DNA from: a virus
Direction: 5' to 3' (one strand)
Length of the DNA stretch: 64,000 nt
IMG/VR virus record: IMGVR_UViG_3300043436_004480
Span: 1-64,000 of that record
The position numbers and the translations under genes are program-made. Below the pieces are notes generated by a model. The model was not told the DNA's origin. It saw only the letters and a program-made list of their open reading frames with translations, and searched no databases. The stretch's first letter is position 1. Every line of letters begins with the position of its first letter. Shown here one piece after another: positions 7,334 through 17,224 of the stretch.

Positions 7334-10300
7334 TTACAAAGTAGGGATTAAATTTGAACGGTGAAGATTTTTGAATACTCCTGTTGTATTATGAGCATTC
7401 TGCGAAAAGGCAGTTTTTCTTCTTTGAAATATGCTTGAATCTAAATTCGACAGATTATAAAAGAAATCATCTCTTTTTACAACTCTGTTTGCATACTTAT
7501 TAAAGTCTCCTTCTTTTAGTGATTTTAAATATTTTTGCTTTGCTTCAAGTCCTTTGAAATATACAACCTTTATCAAAGAACCATCTGTATAATTTCTCTT
7601 AATCATTTTATCTGTAAATTCATAATCGTTTGTTAATGAACAATTATAAATATCAGAATTAGAAAAACCTACTGATTTGGTTTCAATCAAAGGAAACAGT
7701 AGTTTTTTATTAAGATCAATATACGCATTTTTTAAGTTAAAAGTGCATTCTACACTTAGATTTTTTAAGAATTCTTCAACTTTTGCTTCATAGCTTGATG
7801 CGTTTCCTAATGTTTTGTAAACAGAAGCACCATACATTGATCTTTTCTTTGCATTAAGAGATATGTTTTCACAATAGAATTCAAAAACATGAATCTTTTC
7901 TGCACCTTCTGTTTGTGGAAACAAAGGATTATCTTTGTGATTTATTTTTATTATTGATTTTTGACTGTTGTAATCAATAAGTTTTGAATATTCAGGAAGA
8001 AAATTAGAAACATGTCTTTCAGAAAGAACAAATTTCTGTTTTCTGTGAATATATCTTTCGTTAGTAAGTGCTTTTGTAAATTCTTTTTCTTGTATACTAC
8101 CGTCCATCATAATAAAAGATGACAGAGTAGATAAATCACTATTTATATGCTTGTAAGTTTTGTCTATCATCTTGCATAATTTATGCAGATAGAGATATGC
8201 ATCATAGTGAATTTCTGTAACAGACAAAGCATATTTTAATTCAGTGAGAGAATTTTCAAATTCTTCTTCTGTCAGACAAATTCCTCCTAATGCTGTATAT
8301 ACATTATAAGCATTTGCAATTTCTAAGAAAAACAACTTCATTTTTCCTGAAAGTTCTGCTAAATCATTTACATTGTCGTTTATTGCAGGTCGATATGAAT
8401 ATCTAGAATGTCCATTTTTTGATATTCTATTCATATCTAAATACAAGTCACCAAGTTCTTTTGTGATTATCGCATCCGGATAAATCAGTTCTTCATTTAT
8501 GAAATCTAAGTTAGGACAGAAACTTGTTCTGACTTTACTATGATAGCCTCCATAATAATCAGATTTTGCAGGATCTTTAAAATACATATAGTCTATATGT
8601 AAATTAAAACTAGAAACTAACTTCTTCAAATTAGTTACATTTCCATATAACCAATTAGATGAAAATCTATCTGGAGTATAAGGATCATAAATAAGAACAT
8701 GCAGAGTTTCTAATAGTTTTTTATTATACTGATGTTTTTCAACTACGTTATGATAAGGCTGAGTAAACAGGACTTCATTTTTGAAATTGCTGTGATTCAT
8801 TCCGTTATTCAGATATATTTTCGAATCTGAATATTTTTCATTAGGAACAGCACCAATTATTTTCTGATCTCTTACCGGATATACAAAATCATTATGATAC
8901 TGCAATCTAGGAACTGTTTTTCTTAACTTCTCAAAAGGTCTTGCTATAAACTTTGAGAAATTAGAATAATCTCTAATCAATTCATCATGTTTAAGAAAAG
9001 TATACAACTGCATCGTAAAGAACGGATGCACAGTAAATATAAATTTATCAAAATGAAAAAGATTTTTTGCAAATTCTGCTTCTTCTGTTTCAAGATAATA
9101 AATCTGTTCTTCGTTTAACACAAATATTGAATTAAAGAAATCTTTATAGTAAGAAGAACTATCTTTGTAACCACCACTAAGTGATATAGATTCTTTATAA
9201 TGAACGAATTGATAACTTGTATATACAAACTGAAATGTATTTACTAAGTCTTTAACTCGTTCAACTTCTTCTGGTAAACAGTAAAGAAAGTAGTTAGGTT
9301 CTTTTTCTGCTAGAAAAGCTTTTTTAGTAAAATCTTTATCATCTACTTTTTTTATAAAGGTTTCAAGAGTTTCTACAAAGGAAGAGTTTTTTTTGAGTGC
9401 AATCGAACTCTGAGTAGGAGTATCTAAGTAAAGACATTTTACATTAGTTTTCTCTACCGGAATGATTTCTTTTGCTTCTCTTTTCTTTCTTTCTTTGATA
9501 AACTCTAGTCTTGCTGCTTCTAAAGAAGATTTTTCTAATCTTTGTTTTTCTGCTTCTATTTCTAGAGCTTCTTTTACTTTTAACTTGAGTTGAGAGAAAG
9601 CTGTCTCCAGATTATTCTTTTCTTCTTCTGGGGTGTTTACTATTCCATAAGTATTACAGATTTTATCTATATACTTTTTAGAATAGAATCTATTTTGAGT
9701 ATTTACAAGAAGTGCAAAAGCACTCATGTAATTTTTAAGTGCATACTTATTTACATAAAATTTTCTTTTTAGCCTTAACAAATCAGAATTTGTTACTGCT
9801 CTGTCTCTAAGTATGTTTGCTAAATCTTTTCTAGCTTCTGATGGATCAGAAGAAATAGTAGGATATTGACTTATTTGTTGATTAAACGAACCTATTAAAT
9901 CTTGTTCAATTGATTCGTAAAAATCAGATCTGTTTACAGTAGAAAACGAAAAATTTTGAGTTTCTATATAACTTAAAGAGAGAACGTCACTCAACAAATA
10001 CGGAGTTCTGAATAATATTTCAGGAAGAAGATTTAAATAACAAACAAATAAGTCTGCAAGCTTTGAGTCTTTTAAGATTTCATATGTGTCTAACTTTTTA
10101 TTAAAAAGTTCTACAAAAGACTTTTTGCTGTTAAAAGCATAATTCCTTTCTAGAAATCCTTTTCTGAAAACTCCTGCTTGAACAGTTTGCAAATTGTTTC
10201 TTGAAAAACAAGAATGTATTGCACTTCTGAGATATTCAAATTGCTGTTTCCAACTTCCGATGAAAGATAATTCTTTATCATCAATTATTGAAATTCCAGA

Positions 10301-12082
10301 CGGAAAACTTGGTATAAATGATGAAATATCTCTTGAATTTCCGATTACTTCTACAACTTCGTTCTCAAGATTTAAGTTTTTTAGTACTGCACCTACTGGA
10401 TTTCTATTAAAAAGAACTTGAAAATACGAATTTCCAAGATAACCTTTGTTATAACAAGCAGAAATTGCGGTTTTCAAAAGTCCATTTATATCACTTCTTA
10501 GGAACAAGGGTGTGTTTCTAAACCTGTTCCAGTTTTCTACTACACTTATTTGTCTAAATTCTTTTTTGTTTTCAGGAAGATAAAATTCTTCCCAGTTATC
10601 TTTCAGTTTTGAATTTATTTCATATATCTTTGGAAACTCTGAAAAGTTACTTGACGGAAAAGAACTCATTACAAAACCAGTAAATACCATATACAGATAA
10701 TACCGATAATTCAGAGAACTTTGTAACTGTTCATTACTAAGATTTTCCAGATCAAACGCTATAAATTCATTATGCAAGAAGTTTTCTTTTGATGAATTCT
10801 TTAATAAATGTCTTACTAAAGTTATACATTTTCTTGTTTCTTCATCTCCGGATTCAAAAATCTCTTTTATTAAAGCTGATGGACAAAAAGAAGTTGCATC
10901 TGACAAGTGATATGAAAAGAGTGAACTTATTACAGAATAAGGAATATAAAAGTCTTGATTATCTACTTTTAATGATAGACTTTTTGACTTGTGATAAATT
11001 CCATTTAGAAACTCCAATTCTTCTACTGTCGAAAAACCAATTATTTTTGGCAAATCTACATGAAATGTATAAAGTCTGATTTTAGAATGCTTTAGCTTAT
11101 CCAGAATAAAAAACGAGTATTCTAACAATACAGATTTTATTTTGTTTGCTATTACTTCTACACTTTCTTCTGTAAGCTTTATACTTTCTCTGCTTGGGTT
11201 TGGTAATAATTCACCAATTCCAAATCTGAGGAACATATATGGAATTGAAGCAAAAGATTTAAGCAAGTCTGAATAATAACCTTTTTGTTTTGAAACGTCT
11301 ATCTGGTACAATACATCGCCTAATAAGATATTAAGTCTGTGTGTATAAGAAAAAGAAGATTCGTGTTGTATTCCTTCTAAACAACGATGAAATACCGGAA
11401 AAAACAAGTATTCCTTGGTATTTATAAAATCTACTGCCTGATTAAAAGGACTTTCAAATATATTTGAAGTTATGTTAGGAAAGCCAAACAAAGTTCTGAA
11501 TGCGACTTCAGAAAACTTCTTTGCATCATCTCTATCTGTTAAAGGAATTCTAATTGTAGTTCCTTCTTCTTCAAATGGTGCTTCTTCTGTTTCTTGTAAA
11601 ACTAAAGAGGGAATATTCTTTTCATTTTTGTAGAAAAGATAAATTCTTTTTTTGTCTTCTCCTAAACATTTTGTTTCAATGTAGAAAGAATCTGTATAAG
11701 CAAAAGGAGATTTTGAACCAATTCCAAAACCTCCTATCATTTCATTTGAATTTCTTTTTGTGCTATCAAAATATTGAAGATAATTATCCCACATAAAAGA
11801 TTCCGACATACCTTTGCCATAATCTTTTACAGTTAAAAAATAATCATCTTCTGCCGAAGTAACCATTACTTCAACATTTTTTGTTGCATTGTTATCTTTA
11901 TTTGCATCTACTGCATTAGATGTTATTTCTCTAAGAATTGCAGATATTGGATCTTGATAGAGTCTTTCAGAAAGAGTTGATAATGCGCTTGCTAGATCTT
12001 TTGATGATATTCCAGCTTCTTTTGCATTTACATCTATTAGTCCTTCTTGTTCAGAATGGGAGGTTTGAATATCCGTTTTCAT
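7334..12082 (-). CDS. rIIA: Giant rIIA-like GHKL ATPase, 1582 aa
   Basis: The N-terminal 200 residues form a GHKL ATPase: N-box LREITSNAVDANKD, G1 box VKDYGKGMS, and G2 box GGFGIGSKSPFAY. This matches T4 rIIA, but the protein is more than twice T4 rIIA's 725 residues. The rest is mixed alpha/beta and aromatic-rich, without recognised domains apart from a charged coiled-coil stretch near residues 870-905 (EIEAEKQRLEKSSLEAARLE). The rIIB-like partner lies directly downstream. Its start overlaps the primase stop by 32 bp. Confidence 0.8.
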   Translation of the reverse strand: MKTDIQTSHSEQEGLIDVNAKEAGISSKDLASALSTLSERLYQDPISAILREITSNAVDANKDNNATKNVEVMVTSAEDDYFLTVKDYGKGMSESFMWDNYLQYFDSTKRNSNEMIGGFGIGSKSPFAYTDSFYIETKCLGEDKKRIYLFYKNEKNIPSLVLQETEEAPFEEEGTTIRIPLTDRDDAKKFSEVAFRTLFGFPNITSNIFESPFNQAVDFINTKEYLFFPVFHRCLEGIQHESSFSYTHRLNILLGDVLYQIDVSKQKGYYSDLLKSFASIPYMFLRFGIGELLPNPSRESIKLTEESVEVIANKIKSVLLEYSFFILDKLKHSKIRLYTFHVDLPKIIGFSTVEELEFLNGIYHKSKSLSLKVDNQDFYIPYSVISSLFSYHLSDATSFCPSALIKEIFESGDEETRKCITLVRHLLKNSSKENFLHNEFIAFDLENLSNEQLQSSLNYRYYLYMVFTGFVMSSFPSSNFSEFPKIYEINSKLKDNWEEFYLPENKKEFRQISVVENWNRFRNTPLFLRSDINGLLKTAISACYNKGYLGNSYFQVLFNRNPVGAVLKNLNLENEVVEVIGNSRDISSFIPSFPSGISIIDDKELSFIGSWKQQFEYLRSAIHSCFSRNNLQTVQAGVFRKGFLERNYAFNSKKSFVELFNKKLDTYEILKDSKLADLFVCYLNLLPEILFRTPYLLSDVLSLSYIETQNFSFSTVNRSDFYESIEQDLIGSFNQQISQYPTISSDPSEARKDLANILRDRAVTNSDLLRLKRKFYVNKYALKNYMSAFALLVNTQNRFYSKKYIDKICNTYGIVNTPEEEKNNLETAFSQLKLKVKEALEIEAEKQRLEKSSLEAARLEFIKERKKREAKEIIPVEKTNVKCLYLDTPTQSSIALKKNSSFVETLETFIKKVDDKDFTKKAFLAEKEPNYFLYCLPEEVERVKDLVNTFQFVYTSYQFVHYKESISLSGGYKDSSSYYKDFFNSIFVLNEEQIYYLETEEAEFAKNLFHFDKFIFTVHPFFTMQLYTFLKHDELIRDYSNFSKFIARPFEKLRKTVPRLQYHNDFVYPVRDQKIIGAVPNEKYSDSKIYLNNGMNHSNFKNEVLFTQPYHNVVEKHQYNKKLLETLHVLIYDPYTPDRFSSNWLYGNVTNLKKLVSSFNLHIDYMYFKDPAKSDYYGGYHSKVRTSFCPNLDFINEELIYPDAIITKELGDLYLDMNRISKNGHSRYSYRPAINDNVNDLAELSGKMKLFFLEIANAYNVYTALGGICLTEEEFENSLTELKYALSVTEIHYDAYLYLHKLCKMIDKTYKHINSDLSTLSSFIMMDGSIQEKEFTKALTNERYIHRKQKFVLSERHVSNFLPEYSKLIDYNSQKSIIKINHKDNPLFPQTEGAEKIHVFEFYCENISLNAKKRSMYGASVYKTLGNASSYEAKVEEFLKNLSVECTFNLKNAYIDLNKKLLFPLIETKSVGFSNSDIYNCSLTNDYEFTDKMIKRNYTDGSLIKVVYFKGLEAKQKYLKSLKEGDFNKYANRVVKRDDFFYNLSNLDSSIFQRRKTAFSQNAHNTTGVFKNLHRSNLIPTL

Positions 12083-13040
12083 TAGGATCGTTTAGTAAAG
12101 TATTGAGAATTTGTGCAGCAGAAAACATATCATATGTTTCTATGAAGTCGGATATGTCTTTTTCTTCTCCTGGAAGAATTATATATGGCCATCCAGTTTC
12201 TGCTGATCTGTCTTTTGCAAACTGAATGCCTCTTTCGTCGTTATCGTAAAATATTACTGGTCTTTTGAACCTTGATTTTATATATTCTACGAACTTTGGG
12301 TGATATTTTGCATTTTCTGAAAGTGGAGATGCAGAAAAGTAAGAAAGTTCATGTAAACACATTACATCTTTTAAACTTTTAGTAATTAATATTACATCTC
12401 CTGTTTCAGGAAGTTGCCTGTAACCCATTATTTTTGAGTTTGTATTTTGGATGAATTTTGGTTCACCATATGGAAAGTATATTTTATAATGAGTTTCTCC
12501 TAGATAATATGCATATCCCGGATTTGTTTCATCATTTGTATATACAAGTCTTCCATCTACCCAAAGTCTATCTATTGCATAAACTTTGAATTTTTTTAAA
12601 GTCTTTGAAGAAATCTGATAACGCTCGTACCAAAAGTTTTTATCAACTCTCGAAAATAATCTTTCTTTTACTACAATGTTTTTCTCCGTCCCAGAAAAAG
12701 AAGAAAGATTATTTACAGGCGATGCTTTTACTTCTCTCCTTTCGCCAATATCAGTTTTTCCTTCATAATCAATATTAAAATCTCTAGCCACTATCTTTAA
12801 AGCCATGTTAAAATCGCAACTGTATAAAGTTTGCACTATGTCAAAACAATCATAAAACTGTTTTGTTCCATGATCATACATTACAAGTTTTCCTTTATTA
12901 TTATAGAAACTGCAACTTGGCTGAGTGTCTTTTCTAAAAGGATTTAATATTGTTTTTTTCGTTACTGAAATGCCATAAGTTTCAAATACATCTTCTTGTC
13001 TTATTTTGGAAAGTATAAAGTTCTTTGTTAGTTGTGACAT
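12051..13040 (-). CDS. DnaG-type primase, 329 aa
   Basis: The N-terminus (SKIRQEDVFETYGI, PFRKDTQPSCSFY, YDHGTKQFYDCFDIV) corresponds to the template-binding domain of DnaG-like primases, but the CHC2 zinc cysteines are not preserved as a set. A TOPRIM domain follows, with VILITKSLKDVMCLHE and VIFYDNDERGI carrying the acidic metal-binding residues. It makes RNA primers for the family B polymerase. I use the ATG at 13040 rather than the TTG two codons upstream. A TATATTTG lies just before the ATG, suggesting a leaderless transcript. Confidence 0.85.
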   Translation of the reverse strand: MSQLTKNFILSKIRQEDVFETYGISVTKKTILNPFRKDTQPSCSFYNNKGKLVMYDHGTKQFYDCFDIVQTLYSCDFNMALKIVARDFNIDYEGKTDIGERREVKASPVNNLSSFSGTEKNIVVKERLFSRVDKNFWYERYQISSKTLKKFKVYAIDRLWVDGRLVYTNDETNPGYAYYLGETHYKIYFPYGEPKFIQNTNSKIMGYRQLPETGDVILITKSLKDVMCLHELSYFSASPLSENAKYHPKFVEYIKSRFKRPVIFYDNDERGIQFAKDRSAETGWPYIILPGEEKDISDFIETYDMFSAAQILNTLLNDPNENGYSNLPF

Positions 13041-13043
13041 TTT

Positions 13044-13051
13044 CAAATATA
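13044..13051 (-). promoter_or_regulatory. Possible leaderless promoter -7 element (TATATTTG) for primase
   Basis: TATATTTG fits the Bacteroidetes -7 box and ends 3 bp before the primase ATG, immediately after a terminator. Transcription would begin at or near the start codon. No clear -33 TTG was found at the right distance, so this is tentative. Confidence 0.4.
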
Positions 13052-13080
13052 AAAAAAAGTCAGGATTTCTCCTGACTTTT
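13051..13080 (-). terminator. Rho-independent terminator
   Basis: AGTCAGGA-GAAA-TCCTGACT on the - strand is a perfect 8-bp stem followed by eight T. It ends the transcript from the 232-residue gene, just upstream of the primase. Confidence 0.85.
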
Positions 13081-13101
13081 CTTTCTCGCTTTGTAAGCTA
13101 A

Positions 13102-13800
13102 TTAAAATGCATCTTCTTCTTCTTTTTGACCTGCACTTGTTGCCGGAGCAGCATTTGGATCTTTGAAGTTCAGATATTCATTATAACTTTCTTGTTCTTT
13201 TTTACTTATTTTCATAAGTTCGGTTATAACTTTTTCACCTATTCTTAGGAAGTGAGTGTAACCAACTGCTGGAGTAGCAAGTCTTTTTTTGTTATTGTAA
13301 ACAGAAGCTGTTACTTTAAGCTGAAATTCTGCACCTTTGAAAGGTGAATTATCTATAATTTTGCTAATTGCTTCATATGCAGGGCGCATAAAAAGCATTA
13401 TGTCTGCACTTGCATCAGTTTCTCTTGTGAAACCTGCATTTTGCAGTTCGGTCATGAATTTTTCTTTACTGTTGTACTGACCATTTTCGTCAACATCTTT
13501 TTCAAACCTGTTTAGCAACATGTAAACTGTTGCGAAGAATCTTTTTTCTGCTTTTTCTGATTCTTCTTGCGAAGCACCTTCTCTTGCAAATGGAGGCCAT
13601 ACTACATAATCGTGAGTTTTCTTTTCATCATCTGACTTTGCAAATGTGAAAATTATACTTGGACTAATAGTTTCATTTCCTTCACTCAAACTTACAGATT
13701 TGAATTTACAGTTAGTAACTCCAAAATCAAAACTTGAGATGCTGGTTCCATTTGATGAGGTGTCTTGTGCGCTTTCCGCAGCTTGAAATAAGTTATTCAT
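13102..13800 (-). CDS. Possible single-stranded DNA-binding-like protein, 232 aa
   Basis: I do not recognise a named domain. Beta-rich stretches (SFDFGVTNCKFKSVSL, EFQLKVTASVYNN) in the middle and an acidic C-terminal tail ending EEEDAF resemble the layout of phage SSB proteins, whose acidic tip recruits partners. Position between the primase and helicase genes supports a replication role. It ends in a strong terminator. The SSB assignment is inference from tail and position. Confidence 0.45.
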   Translation of the reverse strand: MNNLFQAAESAQDTSSNGTSISSFDFGVTNCKFKSVSLSEGNETISPSIIFTFAKSDDEKKTHDYVVWPPFAREGASQEESEKAEKRFFATVYMLLNRFEKDVDENGQYNSKEKFMTELQNAGFTRETDASADIMLFMRPAYEAISKIIDNSPFKGAEFQLKVTASVYNNKKRLATPAVGYTHFLRIGEKVITELMKISKKEQESYNEYLNFKDPNAAPATSAGQKEEEDAF

Positions 13801-13843
13801 ATTGAATATGAGGTAATAATGATGGGAATTGATTTATTTAAGT

Positions 13844-13871
13844 AAAAAAAAGGGATCCGAAGATCCCTTTT
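13844..13871 (-). terminator. Rho-independent terminator after the 193-aa gene
   Basis: AAAAGGGATC-TTCG-GATCCCTTTTTTTT on the - strand: a GC-rich stem with a UUCG tetraloop and long T run, located 19 bp after the stop. Confidence 0.88.
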
Positions 13872-13889
13872 CTAGGAATTTTTCAGAGA

Positions 13890-14471
13890 TTAAAACTCTG
13901 ATGGTATTTCAGAAGCAGAAACTACTTCTGATTCGTTTTCTGCTGGAGCATCTTCGCTAGTTGCATCTGCAACTACATCTGCTGTTTCAGCACCTTCTTC
14001 TTTAGTTCTTTTCTTTCTTTCTGTTGGAGCAACATAAGTAAGTTGAAGAACGGTGATACCTTCTTGGGTATCTGCATCTTCTAATTCTGCGGTTACATCA
14101 GTTGTGCTATAAGTAGCATCAATTTTTTCTGCTACACCAGTAGCAACGATTGCTTCTTCAAATGCTTGAGCAAAGTAAGATAAGCGTACAGTTGCACTCT
14201 TTTCTTTACCGTCTTTTCTTGCTTTGAAGATAGCTTTTTCAGCTTCTGCCGAACCGGCTGCAAAAATAACCATTAGCAATTTGCCATCTACGTGAGCAAT
14301 AGTGGCTGAACGGTTCTGCAAGTTTAAAGACTTAAACAGTTCATCTGATACTGTGCAATCGCCTTCAACTACACGAATATCGAAATCCTGAGATTTCTTT
14401 GCTCTTGGCTTACTGATACCAGTTCTTTTTGCTTTGTTAGGAATGGCAGAAATGATTGAATTAAGATTCAT
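13890..14471 (-). CDS. Hypothetical protein, 193 aa, with acidic C-terminal tail
   Basis: The N-terminus is basic (KAKRTGISKPRAKKSQ), the middle is a compact alpha/beta region, and the last 40 residues are acidic (EGAETADVVADATSEDAPAE). It has its own host-type promoter with a 19-bp spacer and its own terminator, so it is probably strongly and independently expressed. A basic-core, acidic-tail layout suits a nucleic-acid-binding accessory factor, but no family is recognised. Confidence 0.8.
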   Translation of the reverse strand: MNLNSIISAIPNKAKRTGISKPRAKKSQDFDIRVVEGDCTVSDELFKSLNLQNRSATIAHVDGKLLMVIFAAGSAEAEKAIFKARKDGKEKSATVRLSYFAQAFEEAIVATGVAEKIDATYSTTDVTAELEDADTQEGITVLQLTYVAPTERKKRTKEEGAETADVVADATSEDAPAENESEVVSASEIPSEF

Positions 14472-14513
14472 CTTGTTTGATGGGTTTAGATTGGGTTGTG
14501 ATTTACTGTATTA

Positions 14514-14543
14514 CAAATATAGAACTTTTTTTTGGTTCTACAA
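14514..14543 (-). promoter_or_regulatory. Host-type promoter for the 193-aa gene
   Basis: On the - strand TTG, exactly 19 bp, then TATATTTG. The gene begins about 43 bp downstream, giving a short leader. This is one of the clearest promoters in the window. Confidence 0.78.
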
Positions 14544-15254
14544 TGGAAGTTCGTAATATTCTTTGATTTTTTTTGAGATCCAAAGACAGTCGTTTGGCAC
14601 GTCTATCAAATCTTTAGTTGGATCGGCATCATCGGTTAGCAAACCCGGAGGTACTTTGGCACCTGTACGTTTTGCATAACTTTTGAAAACATAAGTAGGA
14701 CGACCATCAGCAGTTTCTTCGCCTCTTGTTGCATAAAGAACAATAGGAAAATACGCTTCTAATTTTCCAGAAAATTTCTTTCCTTCGGTAGTCATTCTTA
14801 TTTCTCTAACTCCTTCGGTTTCATCTGTAATCATTTCTACGTGACAAGTCACATAAATGACTACATCTTTTAAGTTACGCATTGCATCGAGAAGTTTGTA
14901 ATAATCTTCTCCTAGTTGTCCATAGATTTCAAAGCCTTTATATGCTTTTCTATCATAGATTTCTTGCTTCTGCGCCCATAAACTGAAAGAATCAAAGAAA
15001 ATTGTTTTGATACCATTCTTATCTAACTTTTCTTGAGTTAAGAAAGAAAGCATATCTGATTTTCCTTGTGCATCAAAACCAGTTTTTACAAACTTGAATT
15101 TTGATTTGAACGGAAATGCTTTTTGTTCTGAATTTATTATTAGAGTAGTTTCAGGATCTAGATTTCTTGCAGCCATAGTTTTACCTCGACCAGAAGAACC
15201 TATAATTGCAACCATAATTGCAGGATGTCTGTCTTTTTTTATTTCATCGGACAT
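14538..15254 (-). CDS. RecA-fold/AAA ATPase, Sak4-like, 238 aa
   Basis: Walker A is GSSGRGKT (residues 19-26), Walker B is IKTIFFDSFS near 90, and a conserved V-x-C-H (VIYVTCHVEM) follows. The C-terminal half includes RMTTEGKKFSG. This is the layout of phage RecA-core NTPases of the Sak4 group, which assist single-strand annealing and recombination. It lies between the helicase and the 193-residue gene in the replication operon. A plain AAA ATPase label is the fallback. Confidence 0.72.
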   Translation of the reverse strand: MSDEIKKDRHPAIMVAIIGSSGRGKTMAARNLDPETTLIINSEQKAFPFKSKFKFVKTGFDAQGKSDMLSFLTQEKLDKNGIKTIFFDSFSLWAQKQEIYDRKAYKGFEIYGQLGEDYYKLLDAMRNLKDVVIYVTCHVEMITDETEGVREIRMTTEGKKFSGKLEAYFPIVLYATRGEETADGRPTYVFKSYAKRTGAKVPPGLLTDDADPTKDLIDVPNDCLWISKKIKEYYELPL

Positions 15255-15266
15255 AATTAGTAAAGT

Positions 15267-16481
15267 TTAATACGGATCTCCCTCTTGATATTCAGTAAAG
15301 TCCGAGGGAGGAAGTTCCCTTACTGAATCTTTTCTTTTTTCTGGGAGAGCGTTTCTACCTGCTAAAACGTCTTCTAATAAATTTTTTGCCTTATCGTTAT
15401 TAGAAAATAAATTCTCGATTGGCGGTAATGGAGCGAATATTCCAGTTTCTCCAACATAAAGCATAGATCTGTCACCTAGTCCTCTACCATCTCTGTCTTT
15501 AAGTTTGTAAACTGATCTATATCTATCTCCTAATATGGAAATGTTGTAACCTTTATATTCTGCAAGATGGTATCTTGCAGGACTAAACAAAGCTAAAACA
15601 ACATTTGCATCCTTCTGCATGTTTTTACTATCTGAAAAATCATCCAGTACAGGCCATAATTCATCTTGTTTGCTTACTGTAAAACTATTTTTCGATTTTA
15701 ATTGTTGTACTGCTGCTATTGCAACATCATATTTATTTCTAAATTGAATAAAATCACCGGATAATTCATCCATCTGATCTTTTGCAAAATTTCCGTTTTT
15801 TCTTTTTACAAGACTTATGTGATCATAAATAATCAAAAGAAACATTGGACGTTTGTTAATCTTATTTACAAAAACTTTTCTTGTAGTATTTTCTTTCAAA
15901 ACATCATCGAAGAAATCTTCTTCAATTTCTTCTAGATGCATATCTAGAAATTTTTGTATTTGTTCTTTTGTTCTTGCTGCATCTTCTGGAATTTCTAGAA
16001 ATTTTACTTTCTCTTGAAGAACTTTAAAAAATGGCTGCAAATTTCTTATGTACTCCAAACCTCTTTCAGTAAGTGGCATATCTGTACTAAGAATTTTCTT
16101 TATATCTACGGGTTTTCTCGTTGTAGGAGTTAAAACACCTTCTCTATAAAGTTTATTTACTGCCAATTTTAGTAATTTTCTTTTCTTTGAAACTTCCATT
16201 GTAAAATACAAGCACATGAAGTTTTTATCTTCTCCATCTACCATATATTCCTCAATTGCATTCATTAAAAAGACATCGTCAACAAAAGAAGTTTTTCCAG
16301 TTCCGGTTTCACCACCGATTAGGTAAAAAGTACCTCTCTCGACTTTTGCAAAATCTGCAAAGTCTAAATTCGTATCAATTCCTGGTCTTTTCCCTTGTCT
16401 CGCAAGTGAAATTTCGCTAGTAATTAAACGAAAGTAATCTTTTTCCTTTTCTTTCTGCTTTTCTTTTTGTTCTTCTGTCAT
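15267..16481 (-). CDS. DnaB-like replicative helicase, 404 aa
   Basis: The RecA-fold core has Walker A GGETGTGKTS (56-65), Walker B FLLIIYDHISL, and a Gln-containing strand AIAAVQQLKSKNS, as in DnaB/gp4 hexameric helicases. A long insertion between Walker A and B (about residues 95-210) and a short N-terminus distinguish it from bacterial DnaB. It unwinds DNA ahead of the phage polymerase and would work with the TOPRIM primase. Its start overlaps the next gene's stop by 4 bp. Confidence 0.82.
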   Translation of the reverse strand: MTEEQKEKQKEKEKDYFRLITSEISLARQGKRPGIDTNLDFADFAKVERGTFYLIGGETGTGKTSFVDDVFLMNAIEEYMVDGEDKNFMCLYFTMEVSKKRKLLKLAVNKLYREGVLTPTTRKPVDIKKILSTDMPLTERGLEYIRNLQPFFKVLQEKVKFLEIPEDAARTKEQIQKFLDMHLEEIEEDFFDDVLKENTTRKVFVNKINKRPMFLLIIYDHISLVKRKNGNFAKDQMDELSGDFIQFRNKYDVAIAAVQQLKSKNSFTVSKQDELWPVLDDFSDSKNMQKDANVVLALFSPARYHLAEYKGYNISILGDRYRSVYKLKDRDGRGLGDRSMLYVGETGIFAPLPPIENLFSNNDKAKNLLEDVLAGRNALPEKRKDSVRELPPSDFTEYQEGDPY

Positions 16482-17224
16482 ATTTGATCAAAGTCTGGTT
16501 GTACCTTGTCAAAGTTAATAAAAGAATTGGTGCTTTGCATCAAAGATTGATAAATATCAATCGCTGACCTAAATCTACCAGATGAAATAAATGCAACAAT
16601 GCCATAAGAAAAGAAACTTTCTTTTGGTTTACTATGCAACTCTTGTTTTTTTATGTAATCTATGGCTTCCATAAGTAACTCGTGAGTTTCTTTGCTGCCT
16701 TCGATTGTAGTGTAATAATATTCGTAAAACTCAGTATCTGTAATTGTCTCTTTGTTTGTATTTTCTTTTGTGAGTTTTCTTATTACAGATCCTTCGTGAT
16801 CGACTTTTATCTGAGATCTTGACGGATAAAGATCTCCTTTTACTTTTATGAAAGACGGATAACGGTTTATTAAATCTAAACCGAAAGTTTTTACTTCTTC
16901 TTTCTTATAAACAGCAGTTATATATTTTTCGTAATCATGCGATATAATGAAATCATTAGTATCTGCATTTTCTGGATCACTACCTATATAACTGATGAAG
17001 CCACGTTCAATAAGTATGCGAATATCTAGTTCAGTTACTGGAGAAACATCAAAATCAATTTCTCCTAGTCTTCCTAGATATTCTGCATACCAAGTTATTG
17101 CGCTAGCTTTTTTATTTCCTCCTTGACCTTTTTCAGTTAATACGTGTAAAAACAGTAACTGATTAGGAGTTATTCGCAAGTCATTCAGTAAAAATTTCAG
17201 ACTTTTGAATTCATTATCTATCAT
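16478..17224 (-). CDS. Hypothetical replication-operon protein, 248 aa
   Basis: Not recognised. It begins with a helical region (FKSLKFLLNDLRITPNQLLFLHVL) that resembles a winged-helix start, and has a second helical half. It is coupled by overlaps to an SF2 helicase upstream and the DnaB-like helicase downstream, so a helicase-loader role is possible but unproven. Confidence 0.7.
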   Translation of the reverse strand: MIDNEFKSLKFLLNDLRITPNQLLFLHVLTEKGQGGNKKASAITWYAEYLGRLGEIDFDVSPVTELDIRILIERGFISYIGSDPENADTNDFIISHDYEKYITAVYKKEEVKTFGLDLINRYPSFIKVKGDLYPSRSQIKVDHEGSVIRKLTKENTNKETITDTEFYEYYYTTIEGSKETHELLMEAIDYIKKQELHSKPKESFFSYGIVAFISSGRFRSAIDIYQSLMQSTNSFINFDKVQPDFDQI

